Shown: positions 34,472 to 48,100, counted from the first letter of the stretch. The stretch: DNA of 64,000 bases from Rutidosis leptorrhynchoides (GCF_046630445.1 NC_092343.1:135277501-135341500), one strand, 5' to 3'. Translations and numbers: made by a program. The notes: generated by a model not told the origin, from the sequence alone.

Positions 34472-36412
34472 AATATCCCCACACTTGAACGTTGCTTGTC
34501 CTCAAGCAATACAGTCTTGAAATAAAAACATACGAATCACTTCTTTATTCTTCACACTTTGTACATCAGTGATTTTGATAGAGCGGTATAAACAATGATA
34601 GTAACGATGTGGTTAAAGGTGGGTGTGTCTTTTATAGTTGCCTCGGGTTTAGGTCAACGACACTGGCAATCAAATAGCCGATTTACTTTCGGTTTCCAAA
34701 GCAAAGTGCACATTTGAAAGGCGGTTTACAGTCCCACATGACTATAAAAATTTAGATCCTTAAGGAAATTGGATCTTTATGAAAACATTTGATCTTTTGA
34801 AAATTCATTCTAGCTTTTACCCTAGACAAGTTTTCTGATTTGACCCACCATCGGTGTTGCAAAATATATTTGTGGATCAATATTTTGGCTAAAAACTTTT
34901 AGGTTCGTGTAATCCACTGCTATCCCGGTATCGGAAAGCACACATCCAGTTTACTTGTTCCGTATATTACCTTTCGGTAAACTACCGTCCGGTTGTAAAG
35001 GAAAGCGATGAACAAGAAACTGTTAAGGCAATGTCCCGTGACATGCATTTGTTCATGGTCTAATTACGTGTCGGATGCTAGTACTATCCTTGGTAGGAGC
35101 AATAGTAAAGATCATCCTATGATTTTTCGGTCTGGCACAAGGTCCTGTCTCCGACCATGCTATGCAACCACCGTTCTTACGGTTGACACCCGATTTGGTT
35201 CAGGTGACCTAATGAATTCCAGGTGAATTCCTAGGATTTAACGTTCAATGGTAATGAACGCATTGAAAATGGATTTTCAGAAAACAAATCGGTTTGTATT
35301 TTTGATCAAAATATTTTCTCGTTCAAGCTCGAGTTTAGATATCATTGAATTCCATGAGTTTGAATTCTCAATCTTTAAGGTCAATCTCAAGGATTGAGTA
35401 ATATCAGTCTTAAAAGCTGATTTTTAATCTTTAAGGAGATTATCCTTTCTGGGGATCTGATTCATTAGTCTTATCAAGCTAATTTGCACGGTGCCCCCCC
35501 ATTGTACGAGATAAATCCTTCTCATGGTTAGGATAAATCTGACCACTTGGCGACCCTGTTTGATGCTGAGGTCCGTGGATTTCCAGCCGATTTTAGTGAT
35601 GACTTTTCTAGATTTTTCGTCAACCTACAGCTGGTCTGGACGACAACTTCATGACCTAAATCAAGAAGCGCGTGTCTTTTTCGGAAGACTTTACTTCCTT
35701 CTAATGATGGAATTGATTCATCGTGTAGATCCATCTTTCTTTCAAAAGTATCACAATAAACCAGGTAAAACTATTAATTTAGTTCAAAACAAAAGCACCT
35801 TCAATAACTTTACAGAAACATGTGATAGATAATTTTTAATTGAATAACTTGGTACATTCTCCCCACACTTAGTTTATTTCTTTGTCTTTTTATTCTCTTC
35901 TATTCCATTCTTAAATGAATTCAAGCATTTTAGGTTGTTTCTCAATTTATGTCCTTTTTAAGGTAACGATAATTTCGGTATTAACACCTAGTTTTCATCG
36001 TTCATAAATATCTATAAACATGATTTTGACTTCATTTAATTGAAAATTTTTCAAATTTTCACAAAATTTGGCAAATAAACCAAGTGTAAACCCGAGAGAA
36101 TTTATAACCCTTCCCCACACTTGAGATCATGCAATGCCCTCATTTGCATGAAATCAGACTATAATTATAAATTCATGAGGGTGATTAGTGTAGAAAAGTG
36201 ATTAAGAATACCTAGTTTGTACTTACAAAGCTCGTCGAATGATAGATGGCGCGCCTCATCGTTCATTCCTTCTTATTTTATCACACATGTTTTTCTTCAA
36301 AAACGGTTGCTTTTCTGAACTGTTTGCTAATCTTTGAAAATGCGTAATTTACCCTAATCGTCATGCATGTTTATTAACGAGTTATGCACTAACTCGAACC
36401 CCTAATTTAACG
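34472..36412 (-). other. Element G 3' non-coding interior
   Basis: 1.9 kb between the gag-like ORF and the 3' LTR with no retroviral protein motifs. Tat/Athila elements normally have pol here, so this looks like replacement or deletion of pol. Confidence 0.6.
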
Positions 36413-37516
36413 TTAAGTGGGGTTAGACTTTCCCACACTTAGCTGACGACATGTGAAGTCGATAGAATAAGTTCCAAGAATTAAAATAGTGAGCCAGTTA
36501 TTTACATCTCGGGTGGTGTATAATATATCAATGGGTTTAAAGTTTAGACTCACCCGATCGTCACTACTTAATTCTTTTTTAAGTGTAGCTTTTAGTAAAT
36601 GGATATGTCTCTTTTCTGGTTCTTGGTCAAATGGATCGATATACACCGACATACTTATATCTATAGGGTGGTCAATTCCAAAAGTGTCCTTCCGTTTATT
36701 CTCGGGATTAAAGTTTTCACCTCTATTACCCAATTGGGTGAAATCCGAGGTGTCATTATCTATTACAGCTCGTAGTTCATCTTCAGTAGATGACTCGTCT
36801 ATTGAGAATATTGGGTTGGAAAGTTGTGGGATGGTAAAGTTCGGTTTGGCCTCGGGGGTAAAATTTTCAACGTTATCGTTTTCCCAAGAGTACCAATTTG
36901 TCACCCTTTCTTCTTCTTCATCCTCCATTGATGGATTGATTATTTCGTCGGTAGAGGCTAATGTGTCGATATGTTGTGAATTTGGTAAGACTGAATAAAA
37001 AGTATCATCGGGATAGTTGGTGATTTCGGAGCTCCCGAATTCATCAAAATTCGATGATTTGAGATTTTCTTGCACACGACTCCTCAGATCAACAGGTGTG
37101 TAATCTGATAGAGTTTCAGCTTGCCGGTTTACAAACTCTCTCATTTGTTCCTTTTGAGCATCAAGTTCTTCGAGTTTGATTTTCATATTGTCTAAAGAAT
37201 TTTCGGACACGTAATTTTCCTCGTCTTCTGGTTGTTGAGTTTGGATATATTCTTGGGAATAATCCCAGTTTGAATTGCGTTCTTCATAATCGTTCCATTC
37301 AGGTTCTGTGGGTACGTAATTTTCCATAGGAACGTAATAATAACATTCCCATGTTGAGTGATAATCTCCACAGATTTCACAACCAGTTATTGTTTCGTCA
37401 TTTGTGATCCAAGATTGACTGAACGAATTGTCATCAACACTCGGTTGAGAGTATTGATTTAATTGATTTTGGAGTTCAAAAAGAGTTTCCAAGGCCTTGT
37501 TTTCAAAATTTTCCAT
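36413..37516 (-). CDS. Element G gag-like protein (Tat/Athila zinc-knuckle type)
   Basis: An uninterrupted 367-codon ORF starting at the ATG (minus) at 37516. Residues about 46-58 form CEICGDYHSTWEC, the Cys/His cluster typical of Tat/Athila gag, followed by a Tyr/Pro/Glu-rich segment, a predicted coiled coil (about 108-135) and a long acidic, Asn/Ser-rich tail. It lacks the globular gag domain before the knuckle and the protease after it, so it seems to be a gag 3' part kept as an independent ORF. The intact frame fits the recent insertion. It may bind RNA as an accessory gag; this is inference. Confidence 0.65.
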   Translation of the reverse strand: MENFENKALETLFELQNQLNQYSQPSVDDNSFSQSWITNDETITGCEICGDYHSTWECYYYVPMENYVPTEPEWNDYEERNSNWDYSQEYIQTQQPEDEENYVSENSLDNMKIKLEELDAQKEQMREFVNRQAETLSDYTPVDLRSRVQENLKSSNFDEFGSSEITNYPDDTFYSVLPNSQHIDTLASTDEIINPSMEDEEEERVTNWYSWENDNVENFTPEAKPNFTIPQLSNPIFSIDESSTEDELRAVIDNDTSDFTQLGNRGENFNPENKRKDTFGIDHPIDISMSVYIDPFDQEPEKRHIHLLKATLKKELSSDDRVSLNFKPIDILYTTRDVNNWLTILILGTYSIDFTCRQLSVGKSNPT

Positions 37517-38745
37517 TTTATTGCGACGGCCAAATTTTAGCTACATTCACAAATGATCCTATTAGTTATAAAAATAGAAAAACTTATATAAGTTGTCCAA
37601 TTAATAGACTTTTCTGATTTTTGCCCACGTTTCGAATAGCCAAAAGATGCAGCAGGTAGCCAGGACCCTTTAAATCAGAAGCCCACAACTAGCCACTAAC
37701 AAATCCAACTATTACTACGAACCAGAAAAATGTCAACGTCCATTAATTTAACCGCTTAAATAATTTTTCTTTCTGTTTGAGATATTAGATAAGAAATAGA
37801 GAAAATTCTAGGTCCTAAAAACTAGAGTGTCGAGAAAATAGAAAGAAATAGATTGCGCGTCGAAAAGTGTCGAAAAATAAAAAGGTAGAAAAATAGACGT
37901 CGAAAAATAAAAGTAAGAAAGTCGTACGAAAAATGGCGTCGCAAAATTTTAAAGCACCTAAATCTTAGTCTAAGGAATAAGTACTTAAAGGATTTTACGC
38001 AAACCTAAAAATCTAGAAATATAAAAATAAACTACGGCAAAATCTATATTTAAAACTAAGTACGAACGACAAAATACAAATATTACGCTAAACGACTAAA
38101 AGATACAAAATATAAAAATATATAAAAAGTTGAGAAAAAGAATAATTTTTATAAAAAAAATAATATTATTGTTATATTATTATTTATTAAAGATATTAAT
38201 TTATATATTAATAAAACTAATTAAAAGTAAAATACAAATTAATTAAGAATTAAAACTAATTAATATTAAATTAATAAACTAATTAGGGTTTATATTAATA
38301 ATAATAAATAAAATACCGTATTTAATGCGAAAGTAGGGTTGTATGTGGCCCTGTCAGACCCCTCATGCGACTCGCATGGGGTTCAGGCTAAGGGTCATGC
38401 GAGTCGCATGACCTCCAGAGCCGGTTCAAATGAGGGGGGTCAAATGACAGGCTCAACCGTATTATTTATATTTATTTATATTTTCTGTTTTAAATATTAA
38501 ATAAAATATATATATAATTTAAATAAAAACTTAATATTTTTATAAAACTAAAAATAGAAATATTTGATAATTTTATAAATAAAAATCTTAAAATTATATA
38601 AAAATATATATATTTTTTTTTCTTTCGGTTTTAATTTTTTAAATTTTTAGATTTTTAAATTTTTTAATTTTTAGGATTTTATATTGTTTTTCTAAAAATA
38701 ATAAATATATATATACAAAAATGAAAAATAGATAGTTTCGCCGAC
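37517..38745 (-). other. Element G leader
   Basis: 1.2-kb AT-rich leader between the primer site and the ORF. Two further copies of the CATGCGANTCGCATG palindrome lie at 38364-38378 and 38396-38410. No ORF recognised. Confidence 0.6.
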
Positions 38746-38763
38746 TCCCCGGCAGCGGCGCCA
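38746..38763 (-). other. Element G primer-binding site, tRNA-Asp type
   Basis: The minus strand reads TGGCGCCGCTGCCGGGGA. It is one mismatch from the complement of plant tRNA-Asp 3' end (TGGCGCCGTTGCCGGGG), the primer of Tat/Athila elements, 6 bp from the LTR. Confidence 0.85.
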
Positions 38764-38769
38764 AAAACT

Positions 38770-40641
38770 TGATGTCGTACGAGGTGTATACAAAATAGTT
38801 TATATTTTACTAGGAAAAACTATTAAATACGATACAATTTTACACAAGATATTTATTTATTTATAGAATGGATATACTTAAACCTTGCTACAACACAATA
38901 GGCAGTGTACCTAGTCGCGGAGTAGTATAGTTTTTAGTAAGTCCGGTTCGTTCCACAGGGAGCTGGTGATACTTACTATATTTTTAACTATATTTATACA
39001 AAATATATATAATTATATATAATAATATATAAAAGGGGGTTTACCGTTTAATGACCGGTTTGTCGATTATATATTTTTAAGCGTAAAGATAAATGACAAT
39101 AATTAAAGTGCGTAAAATAAATAAATGACGATAAATAAAATAACAATAAATAAAATTGCGATAGAATATGAAATAAAAGGATTATGCTTATTTAAACTTC
39201 CGTAATCATGATGTTTGACGTGTTGATTTTAGTTTTATGCCCATGGGTTAATTGTCCTTTGTCCTGGATTATTTAATATGTCCGTCTGGTTTTTGTCCAT
39301 AACAGTCCATCAGTCATAAATATAAAATGCGAGTGCCCTCGTCAAATTATTATTATACCCGAAGTTAAATATTCCAACTAATTAGGGATTCGAATTGTAA
39401 CAAGGTTTTAATACTTTGTTTAATGAATACACCAGGTTATCGACTGCGTGTAAACCAAGGTTTTACTACTTTGTTAACAATTACACCAATTACCCTTGAA
39501 TGTAATTTCACCCCTGTTTTAATTATTCTAGTGGCTATTAATCCATTCCCGTGTCCGGTTAAATGAACGATTATTCGTACATATAAATACCCCGCCCATC
39601 GTGTCCGATCGAGTGTATATGGTAATTTATAGGGATGCCCAATTGTAAATCTTTATATTAACATTAACAAACTATCATTTAGTTAAACAAATATAAAGCC
39701 CATTAATAGTTCATAGTCTAATTTCCACAAGTGTCGTTCTTTTGTCCAAACCCCAATTATGGTACAAAGCCCAATTACCCATTTTAGTAATTAGCCCAAC
39801 ATCATGATTACTTCGGATTAAATAAGCATAATAATAACTTAAGTACGAGACATTAATTTAAAAAGGAGAACATAGCTTACATTGATTATTTATCGCGTAG
39901 TGGTACACGGACAGAATTTCGACTTCAAAACCCGTAAAAATAACTTTTACATAACCCAAACTAATCTAATATAACACTAATCTATACTATATTTATTTAT
40001 ATATTATAAATTTATTATTATTATTACATTATTCTTACGGAGTATTATTATGTATATGTGTGTGTGGTGTTAAAAACGAACGAAAAACTGGCAATTTATA
40101 GAATGTGAGCTGATTCTGATCCTCATGCGACTCGCATGGGTTTATGCCTATTTGCCATGCGACTCGCATGGCCACGCTGGACAGCTCACATATCTTTTGT
40201 CTTCTTGTTCGTCGACATATTTATTAAATATATATAAAATATAAATAATTTTAATAATTATTTATATATTATATTATATTTATGTGCATAGTAGACTAGA
40301 TATTTTTGGTCCATTGCGTCGGGCGTTTCTTCTTGGCTCGGGTCCCGGTTCCGGATTTTCGGACGTCCTTGCGTACTATTTTATATCGTGTACTTTGCGT
40401 TTCGTAACTTGTATTCTTGTTATTTTTAGACGTTCCTCATCAATAATTTGAACCATTTTAATTGTATCTTGTACATTTGAGCATTTTGGACCTTTCCGTC
40501 TTCAAATCTCGTTTTCGCCTTTTGTCTTCGCACTTATTTAATATAAACGAATATTACTTGAATATGGAACAATTACAACTAAAATCTTGTCATTTCGGAA
40601 GGATATTGATACTAAATATATGTTCATTTAGAGCACTATCA
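38770..40641 (-). repeat. Element G 5' LTR
   Basis: 1872 bp, two differences seen from the other copy. Palindromes at 40124-40138 and 40156-40170. Ends at the TSD GCTTG 40642-40646. Confidence 0.9.
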
Positions 40642-40672
40642 GCTTGTAACCTTCGATCTTTCATTTTTTAGA

Positions 40673-41329
40673 ATGACTAGCATGAACCCTATCATCATTA
40701 CCGACACCGAGGAATCTGATTTTGAGAGATCTGTCCACTCGCCTAGTTATCCTCCTATTTCACCACCGGCATCACCTACTTACACTCCTGCTACACCACC
40801 TGTTTCTCTAACTTATACTCCAGCTACCCCACCTTTCTCACCTAAGGACGAGTCTTCTCCAGAAAATGAAGCTTATGATGGTGACACCGAGAATGACGCT
40901 TCGGACTCGAAATATGAGGAAGAGGTAGAAGAGATTATCGAGGAGAAGGAGGAGGAAGAGGAACCCTCTGAAGATGAACCCAAATCTCCCATTATTACCA
41001 AAACTCCTTCACCAAAAAGGAAGGAACCTGAGACACCTGCTGCGAATATTGCTAGTTCTTCCAAACAGCCTAAAACGTCTGAGTTCACTAACACCGAATA
41101 CGACAACACTACTATCCGGTGCGATATTATGAACCTACAAATGCATGTCGACAACATGAAGAAGTCACCTCATGAACAATGGGTAAAGATGGAAAAACGT
41201 CAAGACTATCTTAACAGTGATGTAAAGAGAGTCTATGATATGTTCTCCCAAATGGTTACTAGGCAAGACAAGAGAATTGCGGAGGTTGAGAAATCTATAA
41301 TGTATCTTGTGAGCTACTTCAAGGATTAA
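40673..41329 (+). CDS. Element D pre-gag ORF, acidic Pro/Ser-rich protein
   Basis: A 218-codon intact ORF between the D leader and gag. N-terminal MTSMNPIIITDTEESD, then a Pro/Thr-rich repeat region (PATPP twice), a very acidic block (EEEVEEIIEEKEEEEE-type, about residues 84-105), a basic PSPKRKEPE patch resembling a nuclear signal, and a helical C-terminus (about 150-215) that may form a coiled coil. No known domain recognised. Elements C (9294) and F (49882) have comparable extra ORFs in the same place. It stays open although D's gag-pol has 12 stops. Function unknown. Confidence 0.6.
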   Translation: MTSMNPIIITDTEESDFERSVHSPSYPPISPPASPTYTPATPPVSLTYTPATPPFSPKDESSPENEAYDGDTENDASDSKYEEEVEEIIEEKEEEEEPSEDEPKSPIITKTPSPKRKEPETPAANIASSSKQPKTSEFTNTEYDNTTIRCDIMNLQMHVDNMKKSPHEQWVKMEKRQDYLNSDVKRVYDMFSQMVTRQDKRIAEVEKSIMYLVSYFKD

Positions 41330-41618
41330 CACAAAACCTCCACTTCAAAGAAATACTGATAATTCTTAGGATTTTCGTTTCGTCCGTTATTTCTATTTCA
41401 TCTATGTAAAGGCATTGCATACTGTACATCTCGTCTCCTTTGTATAATAAGGATGATTTATCCATTCATTATTAATAACGAGTTAAGTGGTTGTTTTTAT
41501 ATTTTGACTTATCCTGCCTTAGCCACATGTGTGTGATTATGTGATGATTATTGATTATAATTACAAATTATTGCACCATAACTCTTCAACTAATACTATA
41601 ATTATGTATTGAAGAACA
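41330..41618 (+). other. Spacer between the pre-gag ORF and gag in element D
   Basis: About 290 bp, AT-rich, no ORF of note. F has a similar spacer (49523-49881). Confidence 0.5.
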
Positions 41619-42328
41619 ATGGCTGGGGAACAACAACCAAGTAACGACACCAACTCTCCTAACATTACTCTCACAAATGAACAATTTCGACAACTTCTTG
41701 CTGCCGCTCAAGGACACAACAATAATCAAAACAACAACAACGGAAACCGAAACCCTTCGAACTCATGCTCACATAAAGAATTTATAAATTGTAAGCCAGC
41801 AAGCTGTAAAGGGACTGAAGGACCAATTGAACTAAACCGTTGGTTCGAAAAGATAGAATCTGTGTTTCGTCTGAGTAATTGCGGTGAAGCTGACAAGGTC
41901 AAGTATGCTACTGGAAATCTATCTGGTGGAGCTCTAACTTGGTGGACTGCTTATGCTGGTACAGTTGGAAGGACTGCTGCCCTAGCCATACCCTGAGAAA
42001 CATTAAAGATCATGCTGGCTGGCAAGTATTGTCCCAGGAATCAAGTTCAGAAATTTGAAGTCGAATTTTGGGAGTTGAGAATGAAAAATCTTGAAGTTGA
42101 GGAATACAACAACCGATTTCTTGAGCTAGCTGCTCTATGCCCTAGTATGGTTACTCCTGAGAGTAAGAAGATTGAAAAGTATATCATCAGTCTCCCTCCT
42201 CAAATCCAGGGGAATGTTATATCTGCTGGTAAAGAAACCATTGAGGCTACGATGTTAATGACCCAAAATTTGGTTATGGCTGCGAGAAGAAATGCCAAGG
42301 AAAAATAAACCGAAGTGAAAGCTACTGA
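41619..42328 (+). pseudogene. gag: Element D gag, N-terminal part, two stops
   Basis: The ATG at 41619 opens a gag of the same type as F (FxxCKPASCKGTEGPIEL, LTWWTAY, KYCPRNQV, ISLPPQIQGNV). Stops at 41994 (TGA at a Trp position) and 42306 (TAA), no frameshift. Element F entered at 42328 (TSD ACTGA 42324-42328). The frame resumes at 53273. Confidence 0.82.
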
Positions 42329-45056
42329 TGTCATAACCCGTCCTTAACCATAAGAACGTGTTAGATAACGTATGATTTCATTGCGAGGTATTGACCTCTA
42401 TATGCGACATTTTTTTTAAAAAGGAAAACTGCATATATTATACATTACAAACCAAACCATTATTTTTGTTACAAGCTTTAGACAATAAAAAGATGATTAT
42501 CGTTTAACGATAATCTTCGACTTACAAACTTTACAAATGATAATAACAACACGATTTCTAGCATATTTTACAACACACGTCCTCGGATATGCAGTTTTAT
42601 TTTTGACACAAATATGAGTACGCATGATCCTGCTTAGATTCAACATAATGCAGCGGAAGCTTTAATTATCACCTGAGAATAAACATGTTTAAAAACGTCA
42701 ACATAAAGTTGGTGAGATATAGGTTTAGTGCGCAGCAATATATATATATAGACCACAAGATTTCGTATATAAACAGTTTAATAAAAGTATTCTAAGTGGT
42801 TGAGCACTTGGTAACCATACTTAACATTTTCACGTCGCATATTCCCTTTAATATGAAATCTTACTACACCGTACCAAGTGTAGTCACAAAACGAAGTACT
42901 GTGCAACCGTTGAATACTGGTCGTCCAGTCCGGTTGGGGTTGTCAGGCCCGATAGATCTATCAACAGGATTCGCGTTTACAATACCGCTGTAAATATTAG
43001 TTACCAAGCTACAGGGAAGTATGCCAGTGGTACAACTCAACGTAGAACATATTTTTCAGTTACTTGTGTCCATATCGTAAAACATAAAATACATGTATTC
43101 TCATCCCGAAATATTTAGAGTTTAAAAGTGGGACTATATACTCACGTTCGTCTTGAAGATATATATATTTTTGACTTGGTCTTCCGGTTGATATCACGAA
43201 CCTATCCATATATAATATATCAATACCTTTTCTTTTTAAACAAACGTCACATATATATACTTGTTATACTTTTAATACTTTGAATAATTCCTTAGTCCGT
43301 AGTTAGCAGTTCGTTGTTAGTAATTCAATTTTAATGGTTCATTTTTAGATGTTTAATATACCCGCAATGAAATAAATAAAACCCCCAACGAAATAAATAA
43401 AACCCCATCGTATATGTATTGGTCGAGATTAATCTTGACCCATGGTACCGGTGTTGTCAAATGACGTGTTGCGTACAATCATGGGATCTTATGATTAATC
43501 TTCTCGTATTGTTTACGGGTGATCCTGAACCATATAAAATTGAATTATAAGTACATATATATAAAATATCATGTTATCTTAGAAATATGTGATTTATATC
43601 ATTTTTTTCCAATTGATCCCGTAGTTGAAATGATCTAGGATAACCAATTTTGTTTCGGTCATAGTTTCTTCGTTACAAATCCGTTTTCGTTGATTCAAAT
43701 TGCCATCTTCTTGGATCGAGTTCTTCTTTAAGACTATGAACTGTAAATACCTTGGTTTGTATTCAAAATCATACGGCATAAGTGAAACATTAGTGAAACA
43801 TATGAAGTTAAACATTTTTGTTACAACAAAATCATTTAATGACCATTTTTCTAAAAATACTTATACTTTGAAAAACCAAGTTTTACCTTGTTAAATTAAC
43901 ATATAAATAAGTTATGTTACATGTCTTGAAGTATTTTAAAAATTAAGTTAGAAGGATCTATTTAGTTTGCAAACAAGTTTGAAAACATTCAAACTATGTT
44001 CTTGTTGTTAAACTTGTATACCACAAAATATGATAGCTATATATATATGAATCGAATAAGGTTATGAACATAGATTCTACCTCAAGTTCCTTGGATGAAG
44101 TTGCTGTAAAAGAGAAGTAAGAAGCTAGAATCAAAAGGGTGATAGAAGTGTATGAAAGATTGGAAGTAAGTTGGTGTTCTTGGAGGGTTTTCTTGAAGTG
44201 TTTTTGTATGGTTTTCTTATGGTGTTTTAGTATGGTTTTTGAAGCTAGATCTTTATGGAACTTTGCTGGATTGTTATGGAGTTTAGAGAGTAAGAAAGAG
44301 TGTGTGTTTTTAGTTAAGAGATTGAAGTAAAAATGAATCAAAAATGATGATACATATATACTCCTAAAAATGTGATCTTTAAGGATAACATGACAAAATT
44401 TTAGTTTGTATTTTTGTAATTAGTCTTGCAATGATTCAAAAGTAATTACCTTATACATAAGGCATGAATAAGGGCTGGTTAGGTGGTGATTTGATGTGTA
44501 TATACCAATAGTAAATACGTATAGAAGCTTGGTATGATACGAGTACAAATACTCTAGGTATACGTATAGAAATTTTGTGAAAAATGGAATGAGGATTCAA
44601 ATATAGCTATCTTTTGTGAATACACTTATATGATTTTATGTATTTAAGTTCTTAAAAGTGATTAAATACATTACTTATACAATATATGTATAAACATTAT
44701 ATGTCTTAAGTATTTATGTCAAATAACGTTACGTATAGTTATCGTTTTGAAAACTTAAGTTAGTAGTTTCAAAATACACATATAACTTGTTGTTATTAAT
44801 ATAAAATGAGATATTAAAACATTTATTAATCATGTTAAATATGTATATATACATTTATATACACAAACGTATAATTATCATATATTGTATAGTTCGTGAT
44901 ATCATCGGTCAAACTAGACGGTCAAACGTTGTGTAAAACTCTTTTCGGAAATATAAGTCTCGACAATTTGGATTGCTTATCATGTTGGCAAGGTTTAATT
45001 TATGTAAATATTAATCTTATAAGTATAGAATGATCGAAAAAGTGCGGGTCGTTACA
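42329..45056 (-). repeat. Element F 3' LTR
   Basis: 2728 bp. Open frames inside (for example 43994-44341) occur unchanged in both LTRs and have no domain; they are not called genes. Related to the F2 LTR at 60866-63564. Confidence 0.92.
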
Positions 45057-45078
45057 TTACCTCCCCGTTAAATAAATT
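45057..45078 (-). other. Element F polypurine tract region
   Basis: The minus strand reads AACGGGGAGGTAA directly before the 3' LTR start TGTAACGACCC. Confidence 0.7.
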
Positions 45079-45103
45079 TCGTCCCGAAATTTTAAAATTG
45101 TAC

Positions 45104-48100
45104 CTATTTTGCGTCATCGAGAAACAAATGCGGATACTTTCGTTTCATCTGATCCTCTCGTTCCCAAGTAAACTCGGGACCTCTTCTAGCATTCCAACGA
45201 ACCTTAACAATCGGTATATTGCTCTGTTTGAGCTGTTTAACTTCACGGTCCATGATTTCAATTGGTTCTTCGACGAATTGTAGTTTCTCGTCGACATGGA
45301 TTTCTTCAAGAGGAATGGTGAGGTCTTCCTTTGCAAGACACTTCTTAAGGTTTGAGACGTGAAAGGTATTATGTACTCCGGCGAGTTGTTGCGGTAACTC
45401 GAGTCGATAAGCTACCGGTCCAATGCGTTCGATGATCTTGAACGGGCCTACGTACCTTGGGTTCAGTTTACCCCTTTTGCCGAAACGTATTACACCTTTC
45501 CAAGGTGACACCTTTAGCATAACCATGTCCCCGACCTGAAACTCTAATGGTTTCCTTCGAACATCGGCGTAGCTCTTTTGGCGACTACGGGCTGTTTTTA
45601 ATCTCTCCTTGATTTGCACTATCTTCTCAGTCGTTTCATGTATGATCTCGGGACCAGTTAATTGTCGATCTCCTACTTTATTCCAACAGATAGGAGATCT
45701 ACACTTCCTTCCATACAATGCTTCGAATGGTGCAGCTCCAATGCTCGCATGATAACTATTATTATACGAGAATTCTGCTAACGGTAGATACTTATCCCAT
45801 CCGTTTCCAAAATCGATCACACATGCCCTGAGCATGTCTTCAAGAGTCTGAATTGTTCTTTCACTCTGCCCGTCGGTCTGCGGATGATATGCGGTACTCA
45901 TATCCAAACGAGTTCCTAGTGCCTCCTGTAGTGATTGCCAAAACTTTGAGGTAAATCTACTATCACGATCGGATATAATGGAAATAGGTATTCCATGCCT
46001 TGAAACAACTTCCTTTATATACAATCGTAATAGTTTCTCCATTCTATCCGTTTCCTTTATAGGTAAGAAATGTGCAGACTTGGTGAGACGATCAACAATC
46101 ACCCAAATGGTGTCGTATCCCCAGGCAGTCTTTGGTAACTTCGTGATGAAATCCATGGTAATACCATCCCATTTCCATTCTGGGATTTCTGGTTGTTGAA
46201 GTAACCCTGACGGCTTTTGGTGTTCTGCTTTGACTTTGGAACAAGTCAAACATTCCCCAACATATGTTGCAACGTCTGTTTTTAAATTAGGCCACCAATA
46301 ACGTGTCTTAAGATCTTGATACATCTTTCCAACTCCAGGATGTATCGAGTATCTTGTCTTATGTGCCTCGTTCAATATCAACTTCCTTAATCCACCCAAC
46401 TTCGGTACCCAAATACGATTTGCAAAATATCTAATTCCGTCTTCCCGTATAACGAGTTGCTTCTCATACTTCTTCATTATTTCATTCTTTATGTTTTCTT
46501 TATTGAGTGCTTCTTGTTGAACTTCTTTGATTTGTGAGTTGAGATTCATGCGAATTTTTATATTCATTGCTCGAACTCGAATTGGTTCTCGTTCCTTTCT
46601 GCTTAAAGCATCAGCCACCACGTTCGCCTTCCCGGGATGATAACGAATTTCACAATCATAGTCGTTTATTAACTCGACCCACCTACGTTGCCTCATGTTC
46701 AATTGTTTCTGATCAAAAATATGTTGAAGGCTTTTATGATCAGTAAACACAGTGAATTTAACCCCATACAAGTAGTGTCTCCACATCTTCAATGCAAACA
46801 CGACTGCTCCCAATTCTAGATCATGCGTCGTATAATTTCGCTCGTGAATCTTCAATTGTCGGGATGCGAATGCAATAACTTTCTTCCGTTGCATAAGAAC
46901 ACAACCAAAACCTTGTCGCGAAGCGTCACAATATATTTCAAAATCATCGTTCCCTTCTGGTAACGATAAAATAGGCGCTGTAGTTAACTTCTTCTTTAGT
47001 ATTTGAAATGCGTTCTCCTGCTCCGAGGTCCATTCATATTTCTTCCCTTTTTGCGTTAACGCTGTCAACGGCTTAGCTATTCGGGAAAAATCTTGAATAA
47101 ACCTTCTATAATAACCGGCTAAACCCAAAAATTGGCGTATCTGCGTTGGTGTCTTAGGAGTCTCCCATTTTTCAATAGCTTCAGTTTTTGCTGGATCAAC
47201 CTGAATTCCTTTGCTACTAACAACGTGGCCAAGAAATTGTACTTCTTTCAACCAGAAAGCACACTTAGAAAATTTAGCATAAAGTTGTTCTTTTCTCAAC
47301 AACTCCAGTATCAACCTTAAATGCTCTTCATGCTCTTGCTCACTCTTGGAATAGATAAGAATATCATCAATGAAAACGATAACAAACTTATCTAAATACG
47401 GACTACAAACTCGATTCATGAGGTCCATGAATACAGCTGGCGCATTCGTCAATCCAAACGGCATAACCAAAAATTCGTAATGACCATAACGTGTCCGAAA
47501 AGCAGTTTTCGGAATGTCCTCTTCTTTGACGCGTAGTTGATGATAGCCCGATCTTAAGTCGATTTTTGAATAAACACATGATCCTTGCAATTGATCAAAT
47601 AAGTCATCAATTCTCGGTAGTGGATACCGATTCTTGATAGTTAACTTATTTAATTCACGATAGTCTATACACATCCTAAAAGATCCATCTTTCTTCTTAA
47701 CAAACAAAATTGGAGCTCCCCACGGTGAAGTACTCGGTCGTATGAATCCACGGTCCAGTAATTCTTTTAACTGACTTTGAAGTTCTTTTAACTCGGACGG
47801 TGCAAGTCTATATGGAGCACGAGCCACTGGTGCAGCTCCTGGTACTAAATCTATTTGAAATTCTACCGATCTAAATGGAGGTAATCCCGGCAATTCTTCC
47901 GGAAAAACTTCAGGAAAATCTCTTGCCACAGGCACGTCGTTGATGCACTTTTCTTTCTTTTCGACTTTATTAACATGTGCTAAAATAGCGTAACATCCCT
48001 TTTCTAAACACTTCTTGGCTTTCAAACAGCTAATGAGTTTTAGCTTTGAATTACCCTTCTCTCCATAAATCATCACCGGTATTTTATCCTTACCAGGAAT

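Larger units (their letters stand above)
32600..40641 (-). mobile_element. Element G: non-autonomous Tat/Athila-type LTR retrotransposon, very recent
   Basis: LTRs 32600-34471 and 38770-40641, both exactly 1872 bp, TGAT...ATCA ends, TSD GCTTG (32595-32599 and 40642-40646). By eye only two substitutions separate them (in the blocks at 33461 and 34201). The primer site is the tRNA-Asp type typical of Tat/Athila lineages, on the minus strand next to the right LTR. The 4298-bp interior has one 367-codon gag-like ORF and no protease, RT or integrase, so it must be moved by a related element. Confidence 0.9.

Noticed and set aside
36489..36998. 169-codon plus-strand ORF
   Set aside because: Antisense shadow of the G gag-like ORF; Ser-rich composition mirrors the acidic codons of the real frame.
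40873..41157. 94-codon minus-strand ORF rich in Ser
   Set aside because: Antisense image of the acidic block of the D pre-gag ORF.
43994..44341. 115-codon minus-strand ORF and the neighbouring 60-75-codon ORFs, repeated at 52210-52557
   Set aside because: They recur only because they lie in the two identical F LTRs. No domain, and the F2 LTR does not keep them.
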